Assembly: GCF_002160865.1 (NCBI RefSeq) | Contig: NZ_NFLJ01000016.1 | Coordinates: forward strand, 1-60,474 | Direction: 5' to 3' | DNA from: Massiliimicrobium timonense | Lineage (GTDB): Bacteria > Bacillota_I > Bacilli_A > Erysipelotrichales > Coprobacillaceae | DNA: 60,474 nt | Part shown: one piece after another, positions 34,369-44,298 of the stretch | Layout: each line of letters opens with the position of its first letter | Position numbering within the stretch: position 1 is the stretch's first letter | Program-made: the position numbers and the translations under genes | The notes under the pieces: model-generated | What the model saw: only the letters and a program-made list of their open reading frames with translations | Told to the model about the DNA's origin: nothing | Database searches by the model: none

Positions 34369-35286
34369 ATGATGGAAAAAAATCAATTGGAACAATATGT
34401 CACAGTTGTAGAAGCAGGAAGTATCAGTAAAGCAGCGAAAATACTTTATTTAGCTCAGCCTAATTTAAGTAAGACTATTCAAATGATGGAAGAAGAAATG
34501 GGCCAAAAGCTCTTATTAAGAAGTCATAGAGGGGTGGAAACAACACCACTTGGCAAAGAGCTTTATTACCACGCTAAAAATATTCTAGAACGTTTTGGTA
34601 TGATTGATGAGTGGAAAACTATGCATCAAAAGACATTACCTTGTTATTTGAATGTTTCTATATCTTCATTATTTTTAGATAAACGTATTTTACAAGAATT
34701 TTCTAGACAGACACAATCTATGGAAACGTTTATTCAACTACATGAAACAACACCTAAATCAGTATTAGAAGATTTAGTGAATGGACAAGCAGAATTAGGA
34801 ATTGTTATTTTGAATGATCAGATTTTACCTGCTTTTCAAAAGATTGCAGAAGCAAAAGAAATTCATGTTGAAGTGATAGATCGAAAACCATACTGTCTGC
34901 ATTATCATCGTCATTACCATTTAGAAAAAGATTTATCACAAGATCTCAGATTTTTGAACCACTATATCTGGATACACTTTCCATTAGATTTTTTTGGTTA
35001 TTTAAATGCGTCATTATCGCAATACGGTTTCATGATTCAAGTATCTCAAAAAAGAATAGTCAGTAATAATTATCATGCGATGATTCAAATGCTTTGTTTT
35101 TTAGATGCCTTTATTTTTGGAAACATTTGGCAAAAAGAAGAATTTGCCAGAACAAATATTGCATCAATACCTTTATCTTATATCCATATCCAACAGAATT
35201 TTATAATTCTTACAAAAAAAAGAGAAGCTCTTTCTCATGCAGGAAGTCTTTATTTAAAAATCTTGAAAGAGATTTATCAACTTTGA
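34369..35286 (+). CDS. LysR-family transcriptional regulator
   Basis: 305 residues. The N-terminal winged HTH has GSISKAAKILYLAQPNLSKT and GVETTPLGKELY; a substrate-binding domain follows. Two ATGs (34369 and 34372) are possible and no strong ribosome-binding site is visible; translation is probably coupled to the gene before, whose stop lies 1 base away. LysR genes usually lie divergent to their targets. Here it is the last gene of the polysaccharide operon, so it may regulate the operon or distant genes. Confidence 0.88.
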   Translation: MMEKNQLEQYVTVVEAGSISKAAKILYLAQPNLSKTIQMMEEEMGQKLLLRSHRGVETTPLGKELYYHAKNILERFGMIDEWKTMHQKTLPCYLNVSISSLFLDKRILQEFSRQTQSMETFIQLHETTPKSVLEDLVNGQAELGIVILNDQILPAFQKIAEAKEIHVEVIDRKPYCLHYHRHYHLEKDLSQDLRFLNHYIWIHFPLDFFGYLNASLSQYGFMIQVSQKRIVSNNYHAMIQMLCFLDAFIFGNIWQKEEFARTNIASIPLSYIHIQQNFIILTKKREALSHAGSLYLKILKEIYQL

Positions 35287-35312
35287 TAATGAAATTTTCA
35301 TTATCATTTTTT
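35285..35312 (+). terminator. Terminator of the cyclase-polysaccharide operon
   Basis: GATAATGAAA and TTTCATTATC form a perfect inverted repeat, followed by ATTTTTT, at the stop of the LysR gene. Confidence 0.85.
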
Positions 35313-35376
35313 GTTGTTTCTTAAAATTTTTCATGAGATAATTATAAGTATGGAAATAGAAAGAAAGGATGGTTAT

Positions 35377-36003
35377 ATGAAAAAGTATAAAGCTGTGATT
35401 TATGATATTGATGGAACAGTTTTAAATACATTAAATATGAATATGTATCCATTAATGAAAATCATTAAAGAAGAATTAAATGAAGATTGGACATTTGAAG
35501 AAGTGTTAAAATTTGCAGCTTATCCTGGTATGAAAGTGATGGAAGAATTAAATATAAAAGATAAAGAAAAAACATATGCCAGATGGGTTCAATATGTTAA
35601 TGAATATGAAGAAGGAGCAACACTTTATGAAGGATTTGAAGACGTTTTTTCAAAGTCTGAAGAAGCCGGAATCATTCAAGCTATTGTATCTGCCAAGACA
35701 AAAGCGCAATATCAAATTGATATGGGACAAAAAGGACTAGATAAGTATATGAAAGCAACGATACTTGCTGAAGACACTGATAAACATAAACCAGATCCTA
35801 CACCATTATTAGAATGTCTGAAGAAATTACAGTTACAACCAGATGAAGTGATTTACATAGGAGATGCAAAATCGGATGAATTGGCATCAAAGAATGCTCA
35901 TATTGATTTTGGATATGCGAAGTGGGGAAATGTCGCTCAAGAAGAAATGAAAGATGCAACAATTGTTTTAGAAAAACCTCTTGATTTATTACAGTTGATT
36001 TAA
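35377..36003 (+). CDS. HAD-family phosphatase (phosphoglycolate-phosphatase-like)
   Basis: 208 residues. Nucleophile motif YDIDGTVLNT gives D10 and the acid/base D12; motif II is the S in VSAKTKAQ; motif IV is GDAKSDELA. A helical cap lies between. The substrate cannot be read from the sequence; related enzymes act on phosphoglycolate, sugar phosphates or pyrophosphate. ATG 35377 is chosen because GAAAGGATGG precedes it. The stop shares a base with the MATE gene start. Confidence 0.85.
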   Translation: MKKYKAVIYDIDGTVLNTLNMNMYPLMKIIKEELNEDWTFEEVLKFAAYPGMKVMEELNIKDKEKTYARWVQYVNEYEEGATLYEGFEDVFSKSEEAGIIQAIVSAKTKAQYQIDMGQKGLDKYMKATILAEDTDKHKPDPTPLLECLKKLQLQPDEVIYIGDAKSDELASKNAHIDFGYAKWGNVAQEEMKDATIVLEKPLDLLQLI

Positions 36004-37364
36004 TGAATACCCAAAATAATTTTGCTTTAGGAAATGTGTCCCAGCATATTTTACGTATTGCAGGACCTATGATTGTTGCACAATTTATTAATGTTTTATA
36101 TAACGTTGTTGATCGTATTTATATTGGAAGATTACCTGAGGTTGCTTCATTAGCTATGAGTGGTTTAGGATTATGCTTACCTTTAATTTCAATAATTATT
36201 GCTTTTGCGAATTTATTTGGAATGGGTGGATCACCACTGTGTTCTATTGCAAGAGGTAGTGGAAATAATGATCTGGCTGAAGAAATTATGGGAAATGCGT
36301 TTTCTTTATTAATCATTTGTTCTATTCTTATTATGTTAGTTGGTTTTATTTTTAAGGAGCCTTTATTATGGGCTTTTGGAGCAAGTGAAAATACGATTGA
36401 TTATGCAAACGATTATATGACGATTTATTTATTGGGAACGCCCTTTGTTTTAATTGGATTAGGACTGAATAGCTTTATTAATAGTCAAGGATTTGCGAAA
36501 ATAGGGATGATGACAGTTTTATTAGGAGCAGTGACAAATATTATTTTAGATCCTCTTTTTATATTTGTCTTTTCAATGGGAGTCAAAGGTGCTGCTATAG
36601 CAACTGTTATTTCTCAATGTATATCTGCATTATGGACTTTGCAGTTTTTAACTGGAAAGAAAACAATTTTAAAATTAAAAAAAGAAAAAATGATTTTGAA
36701 AATCAAACATGTTCAAAAGATATTTGCTTTAGGTATGGCTGGATTTATGATGGGGATTACAAATTCAGTTGTGACAATTGTCTGTAATGTGACTTTGCAG
36801 ACTTATGGTGGAGATTTCTATATTGCCATTATGACTATTATTAATTCTATTAGAGAGGTTGTGTCTTTACCCGGTCAAGGTTTAGCCAATGCTTCACAGC
36901 CAGTTCTTGGTTATAACTATGGAGCAAAACAATATCAAAGAGTTTTAAAAGGCATTCGTTTTACGACATTGACTTGTTTTTTAACGAGTTTTGTATTGTG
37001 GTTGAGTATTACCTTATTTCCTCAGCTCTATATTCAAATCTTTAGTCACAATCCTGATATTTTAAAAGAAGGAGTTCAAGCCATTCATTTATATTTCTTT
37101 GGTTTCTTTATGATGGCTTTTCAAATGAGTGGACAATCTATAGCCGTAGGACTAGGAAAATCAAAACAGGCTGTTTTCTTTTCTATATTTAGAAAAGTCA
37201 TGATTGTTGTACCACTGACTTTCATATTACCTATATATATTGGTATTCAGGGTGTTTTTATCGCTGAAGCTATTAGTAATTTTATTGGTGGGGGAGCCTG
37301 TTATTTAACAATGTTATTAACGATTGGAAAAGATCTCAAGAAAAAAGTGAGAACTTTAGAATAA
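36003..37364 (+). CDS. MATE-family efflux transporter
   Basis: 453 residues and about twelve membrane helices in two similar halves, with typical MATE blocks such as AGPMIVAQFINVLYNVVDRI, GLGLNSFINSQG and GQGLANASQPVLGYNYGA. Such carriers export drugs or metabolites with sodium or protons. The start overlaps the stop of the HAD gene (TAATG). A tiny membrane-peptide gene follows. Confidence 0.92.
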   Translation: MNTQNNFALGNVSQHILRIAGPMIVAQFINVLYNVVDRIYIGRLPEVASLAMSGLGLCLPLISIIIAFANLFGMGGSPLCSIARGSGNNDLAEEIMGNAFSLLIICSILIMLVGFIFKEPLLWAFGASENTIDYANDYMTIYLLGTPFVLIGLGLNSFINSQGFAKIGMMTVLLGAVTNIILDPLFIFVFSMGVKGAAIATVISQCISALWTLQFLTGKKTILKLKKEKMILKIKHVQKIFALGMAGFMMGITNSVVTIVCNVTLQTYGGDFYIAIMTIINSIREVVSLPGQGLANASQPVLGYNYGAKQYQRVLKGIRFTTLTCFLTSFVLWLSITLFPQLYIQIFSHNPDILKEGVQAIHLYFFGFFMMAFQMSGQSIAVGLGKSKQAVFFSIFRKVMIVVPLTFILPIYIGIQGVFIAEAISNFIGGGACYLTMLLTIGKDLKKKVRTLE

Positions 37365-37405
37365 TAAGGATTCTTGTTGAAATGATGGCAAGGAGGAAAA
37401 TGGAA

Positions 37406-37498
37406 ATGATTGTAGATTTTATGGATGGAGCATTTTTCTGGATTGTATTAGCTTTATTTGTGGCTATATCTTGTATGTTGTTGAGTCAAAAGAAATAA
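37406..37498 (+). CDS. Putative 30-residue single-helix membrane peptide
   Basis: A short frame from ATG 37406 with AGGAGG 9 bases upstream. It encodes MIVDFMDGAFFW, a hydrophobic helix of about 18 residues and a short QKK end. An ATG at 37400 is too close to the ribosome-binding site. It lies between the MATE exporter and an intrinsic terminator, so it is probably the last gene of that transcript. Small membrane peptides can modulate transporters; that role is only a guess. Confidence 0.55.
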   Translation: MIVDFMDGAFFWIVLALFVAISCMLLSQKK

Positions 37499-37508
37499 TA
37501 ATAGGGGG

Positions 37509-37536
37509 AGCATATTGAAGATATGCTTTCTTTTTT
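37509..37536 (+). terminator. Terminator behind the MATE/small-peptide genes
   Basis: AGCATAT pairs with ATATGCT across TGAAG, followed by TTCTTTTTT. Confidence 0.8.
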
Positions 37537-37592
37537 GATTCAAGTCATAAAGGAATTTCTTTTTTCATATAAATAAACGGGTGATGATTCAT

Positions 37593-38261
37593 ATGAAAAA
37601 AACGATGTCTTTTATTATCCTTTTTGCTTTATGTACATGTTTATATAAACCAGTGATTCATGTATCATCATCAAAATTATTAAATCAAAGAGTGATTGTA
37701 TTAGACCCAGGTCATGGTGGTTTAGATAATGGTGCCAGTGTAGCAGGGGTGGATGAGGATACTTTAAATTTGAAAATCAGTTTTGCTTTAAAAGAGGAAT
37801 TAGAATCACGAGGGGCTACAGTATATATGACACGTACTGATGATCAAGATATGACAAAAAGAAATTATAACTATTCTAAACAAGATGATATGTATCTAAG
37901 AGCTTTGCAAGTAGATGCATATCAACCAGATCTATTTTTGAGTATACATCTTAATTCTTCCACATCTAGTGCTTGGGGTTCTCAAGTGTTTTATTATAAA
38001 AAAAGTGAAGATGGAAAAAGATTAGCCAATTGCATTCATGATCAGATGAAAACATTAACAGGAACAAGGAAGAATGTTTCATCAAGTAGTTTTTATATTT
38101 TACGTGCAACTCAATCATTGGGAGTTTTAATAGAATGTGGTTTTTTATCTAATGCTAATGAACGAGGACAATTAAAAAGTCGTGCGTATCATCAAAAATT
38201 AGCAATTGTCATTAGTGATGGTATAGAAGACTATTTTCATTCACTAGCAGCACCTCTATAA
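37593..38261 (+). CDS. N-acetylmuramoyl-L-alanine amidase (Amidase_3, CwlD-like)
   Basis: 222 residues with an N-terminal signal/anchor helix. The zinc amidase core follows: LDPGHGGLDNGAS (zinc H), VDEDTLNL (zinc E), LSIHLNS (zinc H) and LIECGFLSNANE with the catalytic glutamate. It cleaves the stem peptide from muramic acid outside the membrane. Size and single-domain build recall CwlD of spore cortex synthesis, but no sporulation gene is adjacent. ATG 37593 is favoured by GGGTGAT 8 bases before it over the GTG at 37581. Confidence 0.88.
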   Translation: MKKTMSFIILFALCTCLYKPVIHVSSSKLLNQRVIVLDPGHGGLDNGASVAGVDEDTLNLKISFALKEELESRGATVYMTRTDDQDMTKRNYNYSKQDDMYLRALQVDAYQPDLFLSIHLNSSTSSAWGSQVFYYKKSEDGKRLANCIHDQMKTLTGTRKNVSSSSFYILRATQSLGVLIECGFLSNANERGQLKSRAYHQKLAIVISDGIEDYFHSLAAPL

Positions 38262-38288
38262 AAATATATATAAAAACGAAAAAAAGTA

Positions 38289-38317
38289 TTGACGAAAAAT
38301 GAAGGCTATGCTAATAT
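38289..38317 (+). promoter_or_regulatory. Promoter of the tRNA cluster
   Basis: TTGACG (38289-38294), 17-base spacer, TAATAT (38312-38317). The first tRNA begins 19 bases later. Confidence 0.75.
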
Positions 38318-38335
38318 ATTAGGGCAGTCGTTAAT

Positions 38336-38412
<77 letters not shown>

Positions 38413-38436
38413 TTAATTACTGTCACATATATACAT

Positions 38437-38513
<77 letters not shown>

Positions 38514-38533
38514 TGTATAATATATATTTTTAT

Positions 38534-38609
38534 GGGGCTTTAGCTCAGCTGGGAGAGCGCCTGCTTTGCACGCAGGAGGTCAGCGGTTCGATCCCGCTAA
38601 GCTCCACCA
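38534..38609 (+). tRNA. tRNA-Ala (TGC)
   Basis: 76 bases. Acceptor GGGGCTT/AAGCTCC (with one G-T pair) and encoded CCA. Anticodon stem CCTGC/GCAGG with loop TTTGCAC (anticodon TGC), T loop TTCGATC. Ile-Ala pairs commonly sit in rRNA spacers; here they stand alone. Confidence 0.96.
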
Positions 38610-38619
38610 TATAGGATAT

Positions 38620-38664
38620 AACCTGCATTGGATGTTTTATAAAGCATTTGATACAGGTTTTTTG
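38620..38664 (+). terminator. Terminator of the tRNA cluster
   Basis: AACCTG (38620-38625) pairs with CAGGTT (38654-38659) and the stem continues with G-T pairs to ATG/CAT, then TTTTTT. Confidence 0.8.
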
Positions 38665-38690
38665 TTATTTCATGGAAAATAGTCTATAAT
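38662..38690 (+). promoter_or_regulatory. Promoter of the choloylglycine-hydrolase-family gene
   Basis: TTGTTA (38662-38667), 17-base spacer, perfect TATAAT (38685-38690). The ATG is 22 bases downstream of the -10, with AAGAGGTGAT between. Confidence 0.7.
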
Positions 38691-38711
38691 AATAAAAAGA
38701 GGTGATTAACG

Positions 38712-39680
38712 ATGTGTACAGCTTTTCAATGTCATGGATATTTTGGAAGAAATCTTGATTTAGAAACAGGATTTCAAGAAGAAGTTGTTGTTACACCAAG
38801 ATTCTATAATTTTCCATTCAAAAATGGAACGGATTTTAAAAATCAATATGCTTTGATAGGTATGGCAACAGTTGTTGAAGATTATCCATTATATGCTGAA
38901 GCAATGAATGAAAAAGGTTTATGTATGGCTGGCTTATATTTTCCAGATAATGCACATTATTTTGATCAAGAAGATAAAAAGTTAAATCTAACACCTTATG
39001 AATTAATTCCTTATTTTTTAGGTCAATATCAAAGTGTTCATGAAATCAAATCCATCATACATCAACTCCATATCATCAATATACCATTTCTGCCACAAAT
39101 GCCTTTAGCTCCTTTGCATTGGATTATTGCTGATCAAAACGAAAGTCTAATTTTAGAATCAACAAAAACAGGGTTGCAGATATATGAAGATTCATTACAT
39201 ATATTGACAAATAATCCACCTTATCCATATCATCACTGGAATGTTCATCATTATATGCATTTAACATCAGCATATCCACAAGATAATTTGATTCATCAAA
39301 ATATGAAACCTTATGGTAATGGTTTAGGAACAGTTGGATTACCGGGTGATTATTCTCCTGCATCACGCTTTATTAAAGCGTTATGGTTAAAAGACAATGC
39401 AAAGATGAGTGATTGTGAACATGAAAATATCAGCCAGATTTTTCATATTTTAGATGCTGTCGCAATGGTCAAAGGTTCAGTAAAAACAATGAAAAATCAA
39501 GATGATTATACGGTTTATTCCTGTTGTATGAGCATGGATCAGTTGACTTACTATTATAAAACATATGATAATAATCAAATTCAAGGTATACAAATGAAAA
39601 AACTTGATCTTCAAGCTTCTCAATTATATATATTTATTTTAAATAGACAACAAAATATCCAATATTATGAAACTGCTTAG
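38712..39680 (+). CDS. Choloylglycine hydrolase family: bile salt hydrolase or penicillin V acylase
   Basis: An Ntn hydrolase, 322 residues. Cys2 becomes the N-terminal nucleophile after removal of Met. R13 and D16 lie in FGRNLDLE, N168 in LTNNPPYPYH and R219 in GLPGDYSPASRF, all at the catalytic places of this family. The loop GLPGDYS.ASRF favours bile salt hydrolase. However, the position that is Asn in typical bile salt hydrolases (AGLNFP) is Tyr76 here (AGLYFPDNA), as in penicillin V acylases. No signal peptide is visible. Own promoter and terminator. Substrate not decidable by eye. Confidence 0.85.
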   Translation: MCTAFQCHGYFGRNLDLETGFQEEVVVTPRFYNFPFKNGTDFKNQYALIGMATVVEDYPLYAEAMNEKGLCMAGLYFPDNAHYFDQEDKKLNLTPYELIPYFLGQYQSVHEIKSIIHQLHIINIPFLPQMPLAPLHWIIADQNESLILESTKTGLQIYEDSLHILTNNPPYPYHHWNVHHYMHLTSAYPQDNLIHQNMKPYGNGLGTVGLPGDYSPASRFIKALWLKDNAKMSDCEHENISQIFHILDAVAMVKGSVKTMKNQDDYTVYSCCMSMDQLTYYYKTYDNNQIQGIQMKKLDLQASQLYIFILNRQQNIQYYETA

Positions 39681-39694
39681 GCAGTTTCTTTTGT
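39669..39694 (+). terminator. Terminator behind the choloylglycine-hydrolase-family gene
   Basis: GAAACTGC pairs with GCAGTTTC; the stop codon lies in the four-base loop. TTTTGTTT follows. Confidence 0.85.
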
Positions 39695-39817
39695 TTATTA
39701 TTGATAATAAAAATATTAAAAATGAAACATTTTAAAATAAAGAAGTAAGATATACTTTTTTCTAGAAAATGAAATGATTTTAGCGCTATGAGTTTCATAA
39801 TAGGAGGAGGAAAAAAC

Positions 39818-41107
39818 ATGAATTTTTTTAATAAGCTGCAAGTAGGCTTAGAAAAAATTGTCGGACCATTTGCAACAATGGTCGCTAACAGTAAGTATAT
39901 TAAAGCCTTAACAGAAGGGTTTATGTATACTATGCCAATTACTTTAGGTGTAGCAGTTATTGCTGTCTTATCTAATTTGCCTATTGATCCATGGGTTGAT
40001 TTTTTAAACAGTACAGGATTATATACAGTAGGGCAAGAGGTTGTATCTTTAACATTATCTTTACTTGCTATTTATGTTGTGGGAGCAATTGGATATTGTT
40101 TTACTAGAAATGAAGGGGAACAAGGTATTATTGGAGCTGTCATGTCAACAGCAGCCTTTATTATTTTAATGCCGATTCAAACATTTACAAATGAAGCAGG
40201 AACTTCTGTATCAGCTTTATCAACAAGCTATATGGGTAGTGATGGAATTTTCTTAGCTTTGATCTTAGGTTTATTGATTCCTAGACTATACTGTTATTTA
40301 ATGAGTAAGAATTTAAAATTAAAATTACCAGATTCTGTTCCACCTATGGTAAGTATGTCATTAGCACCAACATTTGTCGCTATGATTATCTTTACATTTG
40401 TTTTTGCCTTAAAATGGGCATGTACATTTACACCATATGGTAATGTCTTTAATGTTGTTTCAACATTGATTGGTCAACCTATTTCATATTTTGGAGCTTC
40501 ACCAATTTCATTAATTATTGTTTTCTCATTAATGAATTTAATCTGGTTCTTTGGAATTCATCCAAATGCTATTTTAATGCCATATATGCCTGTATTAATG
40601 ATGGCCTCTATGGCAAATACAGAAGCTTTTCTAGCTGGAGAAACAATGCCTTATCTTGTGTTTGGAATCTTAGGGGCATGTGTGCAAATTGGTGGTGCTG
40701 GAAATACATTAGGATTATGTATTGCGACATTATTTGCGAAATCAGAAAAATATAAAGCTATGCGAAAACTTGTGATTCCAGCTAATATTTTTAATATTAA
40801 TGAGCCAATTATATTTGGTTTCCCAATCATGTTAAATCCATTATATGTTATCCCAATGGTCTTTTCACCAGCTGCATCTGGACTTGTTGCTTGGGCATTA
40901 ATTGGTATTTTCCCAATTCAGTTTAATCCAACAATTTCAATGCCTTGGGTTACACCTGGATTTATTACAACGTTCTTCCAAGGTGGTATATTCATGTTGT
41001 TGTTATGGTTAATCAGTTTGGCTATTCATTTTATCATGTATTTACCATTCTTCTTAATTGATGACAACAATGCATTAAAACAAGAACAGGAAATGAAAGC
41101 TCAATAG
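39818..41107 (+). CDS. PTS transporter subunit IIC, lactose/cellobiose family
   Basis: 429 residues, about ten membrane helices, with blocks typical of the cellobiose/chitobiose EIIC: TEGFMYTMPITLGVAVIAVL, FFGIHPNAILMPYMP, GGAGNTLGLCIATLFAKS, FNINEPIIFGFPIMLNP (glutamate of the sugar site). The start is ATG 39818 after AGGAGGAGG. It heads a locus with an esterase and a 6-phospho-beta-glucosidase, so the sugar is probably a beta-glucoside. No EIIA or EIIB gene is in the window; those must come from elsewhere. Confidence 0.93.
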   Translation: MNFFNKLQVGLEKIVGPFATMVANSKYIKALTEGFMYTMPITLGVAVIAVLSNLPIDPWVDFLNSTGLYTVGQEVVSLTLSLLAIYVVGAIGYCFTRNEGEQGIIGAVMSTAAFIILMPIQTFTNEAGTSVSALSTSYMGSDGIFLALILGLLIPRLYCYLMSKNLKLKLPDSVPPMVSMSLAPTFVAMIIFTFVFALKWACTFTPYGNVFNVVSTLIGQPISYFGASPISLIIVFSLMNLIWFFGIHPNAILMPYMPVLMMASMANTEAFLAGETMPYLVFGILGACVQIGGAGNTLGLCIATLFAKSEKYKAMRKLVIPANIFNINEPIIFGFPIMLNPLYVIPMVFSPAASGLVAWALIGIFPIQFNPTISMPWVTPGFITTFFQGGIFMLLLWLISLAIHFIMYLPFFLIDDNNALKQEQEMKAQ

Positions 41108-41134
41108 AAGTTTGTATTGACAAACTTCTTTTTT
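41107..41134 (+). terminator. Hairpin between the EIIC and esterase genes
   Basis: GAAGTTTGT pairs perfectly with ACAAACTTC across ATTG, followed by TTTTTT. It would reduce expression of the downstream catabolic genes relative to the transporter, or end the EIIC transcript. Confidence 0.75.
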
Positions 41135-41150
41135 GAAAGGAGAAGATATT

Positions 41151-41885
41151 ATGGCAAAAATACAATGTAATGTTATTTCTTATACACTGATGAGAACTGT
41201 TGATATTGATGTTATTTTACCAACAGTGACAATTCCTGAAAGTATGATGAATCAAGGAAAGATTCATCATGACTACCATCAAAAGTTTCCAGTATTATAT
41301 CTATTGCATGGTTTTGGAAATAATCATGCACAGTGGTGTGGTTATACAAATGTTGAATTATATGCTGAAGAACGACAGATTGCTGTGGTTATGATTTCAG
41401 GTGAAAATAAAAAATATATCGATCAAGATGAGGATTTATTTGCAGATTTTATAGAAAATGAATTACCAGAATTTATTACTCAAGTTTTCCCAGTTTCTAC
41501 AAGAAAAGAAGATACTTATATTGCAGGACTTTCTATGGGGGGATTTGGTGCTCTTTATCATGGATTGAGTCATCCAGAAAAATATAGGGCTATTGGTGCA
41601 TTTTCACCAGGTATTGAAATGCAAGGAAATCCAATTGATCTTTATGAAGTTTTGGAACAATGTCAACAAGAGATTCCTATTTATATGGCTTGTGGTGATC
41701 AGGATTTCCTGTATGATACAAATGTTGAATTTGTTAAAAGTCTTCAACAAAAAAAGATGCCATTAACATGGTTCAGTGTTCCTGGTTATGAACACGAATG
41801 GCGTTTCTGGGATAAATGTATTGAGGAATTTTTGGATTGGATTCCACGCAGTGATGCTTATGCAAATGCAAAAAGAAAAATTTAA
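41151..41885 (+). CDS. Esterase of the EstA/feruloyl-esterase D type (alpha/beta hydrolase)
   Basis: 244 residues without a signal peptide. Nucleophile S128 in GLSMGGFG, oxyanion region LLHGFGNNHAQW, likely D183 or D185 in CGDQDFL, H215 in GYEHEWRFW. The family hydrolyses short acyl or feruloyl esters. Being cytosolic and placed between an EIIC and a 6-phospho-beta-glucosidase (11 bases before the latter), it may remove acyl groups from imported glycosides before the glucosidase acts. That coupling is inference. ATG 41151 follows AAAGGAG. Confidence 0.85.
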   Translation: MAKIQCNVISYTLMRTVDIDVILPTVTIPESMMNQGKIHHDYHQKFPVLYLLHGFGNNHAQWCGYTNVELYAEERQIAVVMISGENKKYIDQDEDLFADFIENELPEFITQVFPVSTRKEDTYIAGLSMGGFGALYHGLSHPEKYRAIGAFSPGIEMQGNPIDLYEVLEQCQQEIPIYMACGDQDFLYDTNVEFVKSLQQKKMPLTWFSVPGYEHEWRFWDKCIEEFLDWIPRSDAYANAKRKI

Positions 41886-41893
41886 GGAGGTAA

Positions 41894-43363
<1,470 letters not shown>

Positions 43364-43405
43364 TGTGATATAGAAAAATATGTTAGAATGTTGCTGGTGA
43401 TAAAG

Positions 43406-44248
43406 ATGCGATTGATTTTTGATGAAGAATATGAAGATGTTGATAGTAGTATACGTAATTATGATAGTAATAAATACTGCTTATTTATAGATTCTGCTGG
43501 ACATAATGAAAATAAATCTATCATAGATGTTCATTGGCATGAATGGCTGGAAATTGTTCATATTATTGATGGGCATATGATAACAATGACACCTGAAGGA
43601 CTATTTGAAGTGAATCCTGGTGATGTGATTGTGATTGGAATGCAGGCACTTCATAAAATGATTGGCAATGCTGGTAATTTTCGTTTCCAATGTCTGCATA
43701 TCAATATTGGTTTTATTTTACAACATATGCCTTCAACTTTACTTATTGATAAAGTCTTTATGATTAAAGATCAAAAGTCTTTTATTGATTTGTTTTCCCA
43801 AGTTATTTTAAAAATGAATCATGATGATATTGTTTCTCAATTAGAATATAAAGCATCCCTTCTTTCCTTATTATCCCAATGTTTAAAAGAAAGTCATTAT
43901 GATCCTACATCCTATCATCATGAAAACAACGATACTTTTTCAAGAATTCTTTTCTATGTCAGTACGCATTATCGAGAAGATATTTCTTTACAGTATTTAT
44001 CAAATCATTTTGGTTATACAACGCAACATATTTCATTAATGTTTAAACGTTATTTAAATACAAATTATTATACTTATTTAACGAAATTACGTTTAGATCG
44101 TGCAAAATTCTTATTAATGACATCACAAAAACGTATTATAGATATTGCTTTTGAATGTGGCTTTTCTAGTGAGCATACCTTAATTAATCATTTTAAGAAA
44201 TGGTATGGAAAAACACCATCTCAATATCGTAAACAGGAACATTCATAA
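43406..44248 (+). CDS. AraC-family transcriptional regulator
   Basis: 280 residues. An N-terminal cupin-like sensing domain (with VHWHEWLEIVHII and GDVIVIG) is followed by two HTHs: ISLQYLSNHFGYTTQHISLM and RIIDIAFECGFSSEHTLINH, ending FKKWYGKTPSQYRK. ATG 43406 is chosen because GGTGAT lies just upstream; the ATG at 43388 lacks a ribosome-binding site. Likely regulator of the adjacent beta-glucoside genes. Confidence 0.9.
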   Translation: MRLIFDEEYEDVDSSIRNYDSNKYCLFIDSAGHNENKSIIDVHWHEWLEIVHIIDGHMITMTPEGLFEVNPGDVIVIGMQALHKMIGNAGNFRFQCLHINIGFILQHMPSTLLIDKVFMIKDQKSFIDLFSQVILKMNHDDIVSQLEYKASLLSLLSQCLKESHYDPTSYHHENNDTFSRILFYVSTHYREDISLQYLSNHFGYTTQHISLMFKRYLNTNYYTYLTKLRLDRAKFLLMTSQKRIIDIAFECGFSSEHTLINHFKKWYGKTPSQYRKQEHS

Positions 44249-44255
44249 ATAGACG

Positions 44256-44285
44256 GGGACTTTTCTTTAAAAAAGTCCCTCTTTT
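44256..44285 (+). terminator. Terminator behind the AraC gene
   Basis: GGGACTTTT pairs with AAAAGTCCC across CTTTAA, followed by TCTTTTAT. Confidence 0.8.
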
Positions 44286-44298
44286 ATAGGAGGTTAAA

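Noticed and set aside
35311-35376. Upstream start for the HAD phosphatase
   Set aside because: It would begin inside the preceding terminator's T run. The ATG at 35377 has a Shine-Dalgarno sequence and gives the normal HAD N terminus.
39695-39817. Catabolite-repression (cre) site before the EIIC gene
   Set aside because: ATGAAA...TTTCAT ends are present near 39770-39800, but the spacing and central CG do not fit a cre consensus well enough.
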